Positions 26,951 to 39,458 of a stretch of 64,000 bases of DNA are shown in pieces. Numbering within the stretch: the first letter of the stretch is position 1; each line of letters opens with the position of its first letter. The notes beneath the pieces were generated by a model. It saw only the letters and a program-made list of their open reading frames with translations. It ran no database searches and was not told the DNA's origin. This DNA comes from Hydractinia symbiolongicarpus (taxonomy: Eukaryota; Cnidaria; Hydrozoa; Anthoathecata; Hydractiniidae): assembly GCF_029227915.1 (NCBI RefSeq), contig NC_079877.1, forward strand, positions 31,771,851-31,835,850, read 5' to 3'. Made by a program: the position numbers and the translations under genes.

Positions 26951-28692
26951 TGTTGGTGCAAATATGTGATGCAACCGTTGCAACTCAAACGGATTGACAC
27001 CGTTAGAAAGTCAATGAAATGTAGTTTTTGAAACTGTCTCTATTTCTTCAGCGCGAACTAACGACTAGGATTCGTCCCACAGTAAAAAATGACTTATTTA
27101 TCTTAATTTTTTAGCAAAGCGCTACCACAGAGCCCAGTGTAATTGCTGAGTTCCAGCAATCATGTCAAATTAAGAAGAATGTTATTCCTTGGAAAACAAT
27201 TGGCTCATTTATCACATTTATAAGGTCACAGTCCAGAATCAGTTCAATTAATTCCCACAGTCAATTGTTTCACTGTTAAAAGCAATACAACTTAGTAATG
27301 TCGGAAGAAAATCACTAAATACATGTTGGTGCGAACATGCGACGCAACCGTTGCAACTCAAACGGATTGACACCGTTAGAAAGTCAATGAAATGTAGTTT
27401 TTGAAACTGTCTCCATTTCTTCAGCGCGAGCTAACGACCAGGATTCGCCCGACAGTAAAAAATGACTTATTTATCTTAATTTTTTAATAAAGCGCTACCA
27501 CAGCGCCTAGTGTAATCGCTGATTTCCAGCAGTCATGTCATATTATGAAGAACGTTATTTCTTTTAGTCAAACTGGCTCATTTATCCCATTTATAAGGAC
27601 AAAGTCCAAAATCAGTTCAATTAAGTCCCACAGTTAATTGTTTCACTGTTAAAAGCGATGCAACCTAGTAATATCCGAATACTATCGCTAAATACATGTT
27701 GGTACGAATATGTGACGCAACCGTTGTAACTCAAACGGATTTAAACCGCTAAAAAGTCAATGAAATGTAGATGTTGAAACTGCCTCTATTTCTTCAGGGC
27801 GAGCTAACGGCTAGGATTGGTCCCACAGTAAAAAATGACTTATTTATCTTAATTTTTTAATAAAGCGCTACCACAGCGCCGAGTGTAATCGCTGAGTTCC
27901 AGCAATCATTTTAAATTGAGAAAAATGTTATTCCTTGGAGACCAATTGGCTGATTTATGACATTTATAAGGTCACAGTCCAGAATCAATTCAATTAATTC
28001 CCATAGTCAATCGTTTCACTGTTAAAAGCAATACAACTTAGTAATATCGGAAGAAAATCACTAAATACATGTTGGTACGAATATGTGACGCAACCATTGT
28101 AACTCAAACGGATTGACACCGTTAGAAAGTCAATTAAATGTAGTTTTTGAAACTGCCACTATTTTTTCAGCGCGCGAAAACGGCTAGGATTGGTCCCACA
28201 GTAAAAAATGACTTATATGCCTAAATTTTTAAATGAAGCGTTACCACAGCGCGCAGTGTAATCGCTGAGTTCCGGCAATCATGTCAAATTAAGAAGAATG
28301 TTATTTCTTGGAGTCTAGTTGGCTCACTTATCACATTTATAAGGTCACAGCCCAAAGTTATTTCAATTAAGTTGCACAGTCAATCGTTTCACTGTTAAAA
28401 GCAATACAACTTAATAATGTCGGAAGAAAGTCACTAAATACATGTTGGTGCGAATACGTGACGCAACCGTTGCAACTCAAACGGATTGACACCGTTAGAA
28501 AGTCAATGAAATGTAGTTTTGGAAACTGTCTCTCTTTCTTCAGCGCGAACTAACGACTTGGATTCGTCGCACAGTAAAAAATGACTTATTTATCTTATTT
28601 TTTTAGTAAAGCGCTACCACAGAGCCCTGTGTAATCGCTGAGTTCCAGCAATCATGTCAAACTAAGAAGAATGTTATTCCTTGGAGAACAAT
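26820..28692 (+). repeat. Five-monomer block, first copy (repeats 2,238 bp on)
   Basis: Monomer starts are 27151, 27524, 27897, 28270 and 28643. The block matches about 29058-30930 at an offset of 2,238, so one unmatched monomer lies between the copies. Shared markers are GAACATGCGACGC, ATTCGCCCGACAG, CTTCAGGGCGAGC, GCGCGAAAACGGC and CTTGGAGTCTAGTTGG. The same order also occurs diverged at about 14.1-16.0 kb. Small differences include AGCAAAGCG near 27114 against AGTAAAGCG near 29352. Confidence 0.85.
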
Positions 28693-29057
28693 TAACTCAT
28701 TTATCACATTTATAAGGTCCCAGTCCAGAATCAGTTTAATTAATTCCCACAGTCAATTGTTTCACTGTTAAAAGCAATACAACTTAGTATTGTCGGAAGA
28801 AAATCACTAAATACATGTTGGTGCGAATATGTGACGCAACCGTTGCAACTCAAACGGATTGACACCGTTAGAAAGTCAAGGAAATTTAGTTTTTGAAACT
28901 GTCTCTATTTCTTCAGCGCGAACTACCGGCTAAGATTGGTCCCACAGTAAAAAATGACCTATTTATCTTAACTATTTAACAAAGCCCTACCACAGCGCCT
29001 AGTGTAATCGCTGATTTCCAGCAATCATGTCAAATTAAGAAGAATGTTATTCCTTGG
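28693..29057 (+). repeat. Spacer monomer between the two five-monomer copies
   Basis: This stretch belongs to the same satellite but differs from the corresponding point in either neighbour. It carries GTCCCAGTCCAG, TAGTATTGTCGG, GAACTACCGGCTAAG, AATGACCTATT and CAAAGCCCTACC. The same set recurs at about 31.7-32.0 kb, inside the serial dimers. It was therefore probably exchanged with that region. Here it makes the local period six monomers (2,238 bp) instead of five. Confidence 0.75.
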
Positions 29058-30930
29058 AAAACAATTGGCTCATTTATCACATTTATAAGGTCACAGTCCA
29101 GAATCAGTTTAATTAATTCCCACAGTCAATCGTTTCACTGTTAAAAGCAATACAACTTAGTAATGTCGGAAGAAAATCACTAAATACATGTTGGTGCGAA
29201 TATGTGATGCAACCGTTGGAACTCAAACGGATTGACACCGTTAGAAAGTCAATGAAATGTAGTTTTTGAAACTGTCTCTATTTCTTCAGCGCGAACTAAC
29301 GACTAGGATTCGTCCCACAGTAAAAAATGACTTATTTATCTTAATTTTTTAGTAAAGCGCTACCACAGAGCCCAGTGTAATTGCTGAGTTCCAGCAATCA
29401 TGTCAAATTAAGAAGAATGTTATTCCTTGGAAAACAATTGGCTCATTTATCACATTTATAAGGTCACAGTCCAGAATCAGTTCAATTAATTCCCACAGTC
29501 AATTGTTTCACTGTTAAAAGCAATACAACTTAGTAATGTCGGAAGAAAATCACTAAATACATGTTGGTGCGAACATGCGACGCAACCGTTGCAACTCAAA
29601 CGGATTGACACCGTTAGAAAGTCAATGAAATGTAGTTTTTGAAACTGTCTCCATTTCTTCAGCGCGAGCTAACGACCAGGATTCGCCCGACAGTAAAAAA
29701 TGACTTATTTATCTTAATTTTTTAATAAAGCGCTACCACAGCGCCTAGTGTAATCGCTGATTTCCAGCAGTCATGTCATATTATGAAGAACGTTATTTCT
29801 TTTAGTCAAACTGGCTCATTTATCCCATTTATAAGGACAAAGTCCAAAATCAGTTCAATTAAGTCCCACAGTTAATTGTTTCACTGTTAAAAGCGATGCA
29901 ACCTAGTAATATCCGAATACTATCGCTAAATACATGTTGGTACGAATATGTGACGCAACCGTTGTAACTCAAACGGATTTAAACCGCTAAAAAGTCAATG
30001 AAATGTAGATGTTGAAACTGCCTCTATTTCTTCAGGGCGAGCTAACGGCTAGGATTGGTCCCACAGTAAAAAATGACTTATTTATCTTAATTTTTTAATA
30101 AAGCGCTACCACAGCGCCGAGTGTAATCGCTGAGTTCCAGCAATCATTTTAAATTGAGAAAAATGTTATTCCTTGGAGACCAATTGGCTGATTTATGACA
30201 TTTATAAGGTCACAGTCCAGAATCAATTCAATTAATTCCCATAGTCAATCGTTTCACTGTTAAAAGCAATACAACTTAGTAATATCGGAAGAAAATCACT
30301 AAATACATGTTGGTACGAATATGTGACGCAACCATTGTAACTAAAACGGATTGACACCGTTAGAAAGTCAATTAAATGTAGTTTTTGAAACTGCCACTAT
30401 TTTTTCAGCGCGCGAAAACGGCTAGGATTGGTCCCACAGTAAAAAATGACTTATATGCCTAAATTTTTAAATGAAGCGTTACCACAGCGCGCAGTGTAAT
30501 CGCTGAGTTCCGGCAATCATGTCAAATTAAGAAGAATGTTATTTCTTGGAGTCTAGTTGGCTCACTTATCACATTTATAAGGTCACAGCCCAAAGTTATT
30601 TCAATTAAGTTGCACAGTCAATCGTTTCACTGTTAAAAGCAATACAACTTAATAATGTCGGAAGAAAGTCACTAAATACATGTTGGTGCGAATACGTGAC
30701 GCAACCGTTGCAACTCAAACGGATTGACACCGTTAGAAAGTCAATGAAATGTAGTTTTGGAAACTGTCTCTCTTTCTTCAGCGCGAACTAACGACTTGGA
30801 TTCGTCGCACAGTAAAAAATGACTTATTTATCTTATTTTTTTAGTAAAGCGCTACCACAGAGCCCTGTGTAATCGCTGAGTTCCAGCAATCATGTCAAAC
30901 TAAGAAGAATGTTATTCCTTGGAGAACAAT
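29058..30930 (+). repeat. Five-monomer block, second copy
   Basis: Monomer starts 29389, 29762, 30135, 30508 and 30881 equal 27151-28643 plus 2,238. All the markers of the first copy recur, including CTTCAGGGCGAGC and ATATGCCTAAATTT. A visible difference is AACTAAAACGG near 30340 against AACTCAAACGG. The match fades after about 30930, where GGTCACAGTCCATAATCAG replaces GGTCCCAGTCCAG. Confidence 0.85.
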
Positions 30931-33490
30931 TAGCTCATTTATCACATTTATAAGGTCACAGTCCATAATCAGTTCAAATAAATCCCACAGTCAATCGCTT
31001 CACTGTTAAAAGCGATACAACTTAGTAATATCGGAAAAAATCACTAAATACAAGTTGGTACGAATATGTGACGCAACCGTTGTAACTCAAACGGATTGAC
31101 ACAGTTAGAAAATCAATGAAATGTAGTTTTTGAAACTGTTTCTACTTCTTCAGCGCGAACTACCGGCTAATATTGGTCCCACAGTAAAAAATGACCTATT
31201 TATCTTAATTATTTAACAAAGCGCTACCACAGCGCCTAGTGTAATCGCTGATTTCCAGCAATCATGTCAAATTAAGAAGAATGTTATTTCTTGGAGTCTA
31301 GTTGGCTCACTTATCACATTTATAAGGTCACAGCCCAAAGTTATTTCAATTAAGTTGCACAGTCAATCGTTTCACTGTTAAAAGCAATACAACTTAATAA
31401 TATCGGAAGAAAGTCACTAAATACATGTTGGTGCGAATATGTGACGCAACCGTTGCAACTCAAACGGATTGACACCGTTAGAAAGTCAATGAAATGTAGT
31501 TTTGGAAACTGTCTCTCTTTCTTCAGCGCGAACTAACGACTTGGATTCGTCGCACAGTAAAAAATGACTTATTTATCTTATTTTTTTAGTAAAGCGCTAC
31601 CACAGAGCCCTGTGTAATCGCTGAGTTCCAGCAATCATGTCAAACTAAGAAGAATGTTATTCCTTGGAGAACAATTAACTCATTTATCACATTTATAAGG
31701 TCCCAGTCCAGAATCAGTTTAATTAATTCCCACAGTCAATTGTTTCACTGTTAAAAGCAATACAACTTAGTATTGTCGGAAGAAAATCACTAAATACATG
31801 TTGGTGCGAATATGTGACGCAACCGTTGCAACTCAAACGGATTGACACCGTTAGAAAGTCAAGGAAATTTAGTTTTTGAAACTGTCTCTATTTCTTCAGC
31901 GCGAACTACCGGCTAAGATTGGTCCCACAGTAAAAAATGACCTATTTATCTTAACTATTTAACAAAGCCCTACCACAGCGCCTAGTGTAATCGCTGATTT
32001 CCAGCAATCATGTCAAATTAAGAAGAATGTTATTTCTTGGAGTCTAGTTGGCTCACTTATCACATTTATAAGGTCACAGCCCAAAGTTATTTCAATTAAG
32101 TTGCACAGTCAATCGTTTCACTGTTAAAAGCAATACAACTTAATAATGTCGGAAGAAAGTCACTAAATACATGTTGGTGCGAATATGTGACGCAACCGTT
32201 GCAACTCAAACGGATTGACACCGTTATAAAGTCAATGAAATGTAGTTTTGGAAACTGTCTCTCTTTCTTCAGCGCGAACTAACGACTTGGATTCGTCGCA
32301 CAGTAAAAAATGACTTATTTATCTTATTTTTTTAGTAAAGCGCTACCACAGAGCCCTGTGTAATCGCTGAGTTCCAGCAATCATGTCAAACTAAGAAGAA
32401 TGTTATTCCTTGGAGAACAATTAGCTCATTTATCACATTTATAAGGTCCCAGTCCAGAATCAGTTTAATTAATTCCCACAGTCAATTGTTTCACTGTTAA
32501 AAGCAATACAACTTAGTAATGTCGGAAGAAAATCACTAAATACATGTTGGTGCGAATATGTGACGCAACCGTTGCAACTCAAACGGATTGACACCGTTAG
32601 AAAGTCAATGAAATGTAGTTTTTGAAACTGTCTCTATTTCTTCAGCGCGAACTACCGGCTAAGATTGGTCCCACAGTAAAAAATGACCTATTTATCTTAA
32701 TTATTTAACAAAGCGCTACCACAGCGCCTAGTGTAATCGCTGATTTCCAGCAATCATGTCAAATTAAGAAGAATGTTATTTCTTGGAGTCTAGTTGGCTC
32801 ACTTATCACATTTATAAGGTCACAGCCCAAAGTTATTTCAATTAAGTTGCACAGTCAATCGTTTCACTGTTAAAAGCAATACAACTTAATAATGTCGGAA
32901 GAAAGTCACTAAATACATGTTGGTGCGAATATGTGACGCAACCGTTGCAACTCAAACGGATTGACACCGTTAGAAAGTCAATGAAATGTAGTTTTGGAAA
33001 CTGTCTCTCTTTCTTCAGCGCGAACTAAAGACTTGGATTCGTCGCACAGTAAAAAATGACTTATTTATCTTATTTTTTTAGTAAAGCGCTACCACAGAGC
33101 CCTGTGTAATCGCTGAGTTCCAGCAATCATGTCAAACTAAGAAGAATGTTATTCCTTGGAGAACAATTAGCTCATTTATCACATTTATAAGGTCCCAGTC
33201 CAGAATCAGTTTAATTAATTTCCACAGTCAATTGTTTCACTGTTAAAAGCAATACAACTTAGTAATGTCGGAAGAAAATCACTAAATACATGTTGGTGCG
33301 AATATGTGACGCAACCGTTGCAACTCAAACGGATTGACACCGTTAGAAAGTCAATGAAATGTAGTTTTTGAAACTGTCTCTATTTCTTCAGCGCGAACTA
33401 ACGACTAGGATTCGTCCCACAGTAAAAAATGACTTATTTATCTTAATTTTTTAGTAAAGCGCTACCACAGAGCCCAGTGTAATTGCTGAG
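30508..33490 (+). repeat. Four serial 746-bp dimers
   Basis: Dimers start at 30508, 31253, 31999 and 32745. The first monomer of each has CTTGGAGTCTAGTTGGC, AAAGTTATTTCAATTAAG and GTTTTGGAAACTG. The second (30881, 31626, 32372, 33118) has GAGCCCTGTG, CATGTCAAACTAAG and usually GGTCCCAGTCC. The last three dimers are nearly identical. The first is chimeric: its second monomer carries GTTCAAATAAATCCC and ACAAGTTGGTACG instead. This is a small, recently amplified dimeric HOR. The first dimer overlaps the end of the five-monomer block. Confidence 0.87.
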
Positions 33491-34609
33491 TTCCAGCAAT
33501 CATGTCAAATTAAGAAGAATGTTATTCCTTGGAAAACAATTGGCTCATTTATCACATTTATAAGGTCATAGTCCAGAATCAGTTTAATTAATTCCCACAG
33601 TCAATTGTTTCACTGTTAAAAGCAATACAACTTAGCAATGTCGGAAGAAAATCACTAAATACATGTTGGTGCGAACATGCAACGCAACCGTTGCAACTCA
33701 AACGGATTGACATCGTTAGAAAGTCAATAAAATGTACTTTTTGAAACTGTCTCCATTTCTTCAGCGCGAACTAACAACCAGGATTCGTCCGACAGTAAAA
33801 AATGACTTATTTATCTTAATTTTTTAATAAAGCGCTACTACAGCGCCTAGTGTAATCGCTGATTTCCAGCAGTCATGTCATATTATGAAGAACGTTATTT
33901 GTTTTAGTCAAACTGGCTCATTTATCCCATTTATAAAGACAAAGACCAAAATCAGTTCAATTAAGTCCCACAGTCAATTGTTTCACTGTTAAAAGCGATG
34001 CAACCTAGTAATATCCGAATACTATCGCTAAATACATGTTGGTACGAATATGTGACGCAACCGTTGTAACTCAAACGGATTTAAACCGCTAGAAAGTCAA
34101 TGAAATTTAGTCTTTGAAACTGTTCCTAATTTTTCAGAGTGTGCTAACGGCCAGGATTGGTGCCACAGTAAGAAAAGACTTATTTAACTAAATTTTTAAA
34201 TAAAGCGCTACCACAGAGCCTAATGTAATCGCTGAATTCCAGCAATCATGTCAAATTAAGAAGAATGTTATTCGTTGGAGACCAATTGCCTCATTTATCA
34301 CATTAATAAGGTCACAGTCCAGAATCAGTTCAATTAATTCCCACTGTCAGTCGTTTCACTGTTAAAAGCAATACAACTTAGTATTATCGGAAGAAATTCA
34401 TTAAATACATGTTGGTACGAATATGTGACGCAACCGTTGTAACTCAAACGGATTGACACCGGTAGAAAGTCAAAGAAATGTAGATTTTGAAACTGCCTCT
34501 ATTTCTTCAGCGCGAGCTAACGGCTAGGATTGGTCCCACAGTAAAAAATGACTTATTTATCTAAATTTTTAAATAAAGCGTTACCACAGCGCGCAGTGTA
34601 ATCGCTGAG
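33118..34609 (+). repeat. Copy of the 16.0-17.06 kb segment, plus an A monomer
   Basis: Monomer starts 33118, 33491 and 33864 equal 16005, 16378 and 16751 plus exactly 17,113. Shared rare features are GAACATGC(G/A)ACGC, GACATCGTTAG, CTAACAACCAGG, ACGTTATTTGTTTTAG and TAAAGACAAAGACC. After the chimeric junction at 17057 in the older segment, the two diverge. Here the D copy continues normally and is followed by an A-type monomer at 34237, as at 14887. This segment may therefore keep the unrearranged order. Confidence 0.8.
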
Positions 34610-35728
34610 TTCCGGCAATCATGTCAAATTAAGAAAAATGTTATTCCTTGGAGAACAATTAACTCATTTATCACATTTATAAGGTCACAGTCCAGAATCA
34701 GTTTAATTAATTCCCACAGTCAATCGTTTCACTGTTAAAAGCAATACAACTTAGTAATGTCGGAAGAAAATCACTAAATACATGTTGGTGCGAATATGTG
34801 ACGCAACCGTTGCAACTCAAACGGATTGACACCGTTAGAAAGTCAATGAAATGTAGTTTTTGAAACTGTCTCTATTTCTTCAGCGCGAACTAACGACTAG
34901 GATTCGTCCCACAGTAAAAAATGACTTATTTATCTTAATTTTTTGTTAAAGCGCTACCACAGAGTCCAGTGTAATCGCTGAGTTTCAGCAATCATGTCAA
35001 ATTAAGAAGAATGTTATTCCTTGGAGAACAATTGGCTCATTTATCACATTTATAAGGTCACAGTCCGGAATAAGTTTAATTAATTCCCACAGTCAATCGT
35101 TTCACTGTTAAAAGCAATACAACTTAGTAATGTCGGAAGAAAATCACTAAATACATGTTGGTGCGAATATGTGACGCAACCGTTGCAACTCAAACGGATT
35201 GACACCGTTAGAAAGTCAATGAAATGTAGTTTTTGAAACTGTCTCTATTTCTTCAGCGCGAACTAACGACTAGGATTCGTCCCACAGTAAAAAATGAATT
35301 ATTTATCTTACTTTTTTAGTAAAGCGCTACCACAGAGCCCAGTGTAATCGCTGAGTTTCAGCAATCATGTCAAATTAAGAAGAATGTTATTCCTTGGAGA
35401 ACAATTGGCTCATTTATCCAATTTATAAGGTCACAGTCCAGAATCAGTTTAATTAATTCCCACAGTCAATCGTTTCACTGTTAAAAGCAATACAACTTAG
35501 TAATGTCGGAAGAAAATCACTAAATACATGTTGGTGCGAACATGCGACGCAACCGTTGCAACTCAAACAGATTGACACCGCTAGAAAGTCAATGAAATGT
35601 AGTCTCTGAAACTGTTCCTATTTATTCAGCGCGTGCTAACGGCCAGGATTGGTCCCACAGCAAAGAAAGACTTATTTATCTAAATTTTTAAATAAAGCGC
35701 TACCACAGAACCTAATGTAGGCGCAGAA
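34610..35728 (+). repeat. Three near-identical GTGCG/TTGCAAC monomers
   Basis: Starts are 34610, 34983 and 35356, spaced exactly 373 bp. The first begins with a C-like GAGTTCCGGC head and continues as the common subtype. The second and third share GAGTTTCAGC. The third switches in its second half to CAGATTGACACCGCTAG, TCTCTGAAACTG and CACAGCAAAGAAAG, the divergent ending that characterises the next zone. It is therefore a chimera at the border. Confidence 0.8.
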
Positions 35729-38700
35729 TCCCAGCAATCATGTCATATTATGAAGAATGTTATTCCTTTTAGTCAAACTGGCTCATTTATCCCATTTATA
35801 AGGACAAAGTCCAAAATCAGTTCAATTAAGTCCCACAGTCAATTGTTTCACTGTTAAAAGCGATGCAACCTAGTAATATCCGAATACTATCGCTAAATAC
35901 ATGTTGGTACGAATATGTGACGCAACCGTTGTAACTCAAACGGATTTAAACCGCTAGAAAGTCAATGAAATGTAGTCTTTGAAACTGTTCCTAATTTTTC
36001 AGCGCGTCCTAACGGCCAGGATTGGTCCCACAGTAAGAAAAGACTTATTTAACTAAATTTTTAAATAAAGCGCTACCACAGAGCCTAATGTAATCGCTGA
36101 ATTCCAGCAATCATGTTAAATTAAGAAGAATGTTATTCCTTGGAGACCAATTGCTTCATTTATCACATTAATAAGGTCAAAGTCCAGAATCAGTTCAATT
36201 AATTCCCACAGTCAGTCGTTTCACTGTTAAAAGCAATACAACTTAGTATTATCGGAAGAAAATCACTAAATACATGTTGGTACGAATATGTATCGCAACC
36301 GTTGTAACTCAAACGGATTGACACCGTTTGAAAGTCAAAGAAATGTAGATTTTGAAACTGCCTCTATTCCTTGAGCACGAGCTAACGGCTAGGATTGGTC
36401 CCACAGTAAAAAATGACTTATTTATCTTAATTTTTTAATAAAGCGCTACCACAGCGCCCAGTGTAATCGCTGAGTTCCAGCAATCATTTTAAATTGAGAA
36501 AAATGTTATTCCTTGGAGACCAATTGGCTCATTTATGACATTTATAAGGTCACAGTCCAGAATCAATTCAATTAATTCCCATTGTCAATCGTTTCACTGT
36601 TAAAAGTGATATGACTTAGTAATGTCGGAAAGATATCACTAAATACATGTTGGTACAAATATGTGACGTAACCGTTGTAACTCAAACAGATTTATACCGC
36701 TAGAAAGTCAATGAAATGTAGTCTCTGAAACTGTTCCTATTTATTCAGCGCGAACTAACGACTAGGATTCGTCCCACAGTAAAAAATGACTTATTTATCT
36801 TAATTTTTTAATAAAGCGCTACCACAGAACCTAATGTAGGCGCAGAATCCCAGCAATCATGTCATGTTATGAAGAATGTTATTTCTTTTAGTCAAACAGG
36901 CTCATTTATCCCATTTATAAGGACAAAGTCGAAAATCAGTTTAATTAAGTCCCACAGTCAATTGTTTCACTGTTAAAAGCAATACAACTTAGTAATGTCA
37001 GAAGAAAGTCACTAAATATAAGTTGGTGCGAATATGTGACGCAACCGTTGCAACTCAAACGGATTGACACCGTTAGAAAGTCAATGAAATCTAGTTTTTG
37101 AAACTGTCTCTTTTTCTTCAGCGCGAACTAACGGCTAGGATTGGTCCCACAGTAAGAAAAGACTTATTAAACTAAATTTTTAAATAAAGCGCTACCACAG
37201 AGCCTAATGTAATCGCTGGATTCCAGCAATCATGTCAAATTAAGAAGAATGTTATTCCTTGGAGACCAATTGCCTCATTTATCACATTAATAAGGTCACA
37301 GTCCAGAATCAGTTCAATTAATTCCCACAGTCACTCGTTTCACTGTTAAAAGCAATACAACTTAGTATTATCGGAAGAAAATCACTAAATATATGTTGGT
37401 ACGAATATGTGACGCAACCGTTGTAACTCAAACAGATTTATACCGCTAGAAAGTCAATGAAATGTAGTCTCTGAAACTGTTCCTATTTATTCAGCGCGTG
37501 CTAACGGCCAGGATTGGTCCCACAGCAAAGAAAGACTTATTTATCTAAATTTTTAAATAAAGCGCTACCACAGAACCTAATGTAGGCGCAGAATCCCAGC
37601 AATCATGTCATATTATGAAGAATGTTATTCCTTTTAGTCAAACTGGCTCATTTATCCCATTTATAAGGACAAAGTCAAAAATCAGTTCAATTAAGTCCCA
37701 CAGTCAATTGTTTCACTGTTAAAAGCGATGCAACCTAGTAATATCCGAATACTATCGCTAAATACATGTTGGTACGAATATATGACGCAACCGTTGTAAC
37801 TCAAACGGATTGACACAGTTAGAAAATCAATGAAATGTAGTTTTTGAAACTGTCTCTATTTCTTCAGCGCGAACTAACGACTAGGATTCGTTCCACAGTA
37901 AAAAATGACTTATTTATCTTAATTTTTTAATAAAGCGCTACCAGAGCGTCCAGTGTAATCGCTGAGTTCCAGCAATCATGTCAAACTAAGAAGAATGTTA
38001 TTCCTTAGAAAACAATTGGCTCATTTATCACATTTATAAGGTCACAGTCCAGAATCAGTTTAATTAATTCCCACAGTCAATCGTTTTACTGTTAAAAGCA
38101 ATACAACTTAGTAATGCTGGAAGAAAATCACTAAATACATGTTGGTGCGAACATGCCACGCAACCGTTGCAACTCAAACAGGTTGACACCGTTAGAAAGT
38201 CAATGAAATGTAGTTTTTGAAACTGTCTCCATTTCTTCAGCGCGAACTAACGACCAGGATTCGTCCCACAGTAAAAAATGACTTATTTATCTTAATTTTT
38301 TAATAAAGCGCTACCACAGCGCCTAGTGTAATCGCTGATTTCCAGCAATCATGTCATATTATGAAGAACGTTATTTCTTTTAGTCAAACTGGCTCATTTA
38401 TCCCATTTATAAGAACAAAGTCCAAAATCAGTTCAATTAAGTCCCACAGTCAATTGTTTCACTGTTAAAAGCGATGCAACCTAGTAATATCCGAATACTA
38501 TCGCTAAATACATGTTGGTACGAATATGTGACGCAACCGTTGTAACTCAAACGGATTTAAACCGCTAGAAAGTCAATGAAATGTAGTCTTTGAAACTGTT
38601 CCTAATTTTTCAGCGCGTCCTAACGGCCAGGATTGGTCCCACAGTAAGAAAAGACTTAATTAACTAAATTTTTAAATAAAGCGCTACCACAGAGCCTAAT

Positions 38701-39458
38701 GTAATCGCTGAGTTCCAGCAATCATTTTAAATTGAGAAAAATGTTATTCCTTGGAGACCAATTGGCTCATTTATGACATTTATAAGGTCACAGTCCAGAA
38801 TCAATTCAATTAATTCCCATAGTCAATCGTTTCACTGTTAAAAGTGATATGACTTAATAATGTCGGAAAGATATCACTAAATACATGTTGGTACAAATAT
38901 GTGACGTAACCGTTGTAACTCAAACAGATTTATACCGCTAGAAAGTCAATGAAATGTAGTCTCTGAAACTGTTCCTACTTATTCAGCGCGTGCTAACGGC
39001 CAGGATTGGTCCCACAGCAAAGAAAGACTTATTTATCTAAATTTTTAAATAAAACGCTACCACAGAACCTAATGTAGTCGCAGAATTCCAGCAATCATGT
39101 CATGTTATGAAGAATGTTATTTCTTTTAGTCAAACAGGCTCATTTATCCCATTTATAAGGACAAAGTCGAAAATCAGTTCAATTAAGTCCCACAGTCAAT
39201 TGTTTCACTGTTAAAAGCAATACAACTTAGTAATGTCAGAAGAAAGTCACTAAATATAAGTTGGTGCGAATATGTGACGCAACCGTTGCAACTCAAACGG
39301 ATTGACACCGTTAGAAAGTCAATGAAATCTAGTTTTTGAAACTGTCCCTTTTTCTTCAGCGCGAAGTAACGGCTAGGATTGGTCCCACAGTAAAAAATGA
39401 CTTATTTATCTTAATTTTTTCATAAAGCGCTACCAGAGCGCCCAGTGTAATCGCTGAG
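35729..39458 (+). repeat. Zone carrying a divergent subtype (GGCGCAGAATCCC)
   Basis: Starts are 35729, 36102, 36475, 36848, 37221, 37594, 37967, 38340, 38713 and 39086. The copies at 35729, 36848, 37594 and 39086 follow CAGAACCTAATGTAG(G/T)CGC and carry CATGTCAT(A/G)TTATG. The copies at 36475 and 38713 (2,238 apart) share a strongly changed middle: AAAAGTGATATGACTTA, GTCGGAAAGATATC and ATGTGACGTAACC. The ending CACAGCAAAGAAAGAC recurs near 35658, 37520 and 39014, and also in the isolated chimera near 18170. These are among the most diverged monomers in the window. Confidence 0.83.
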
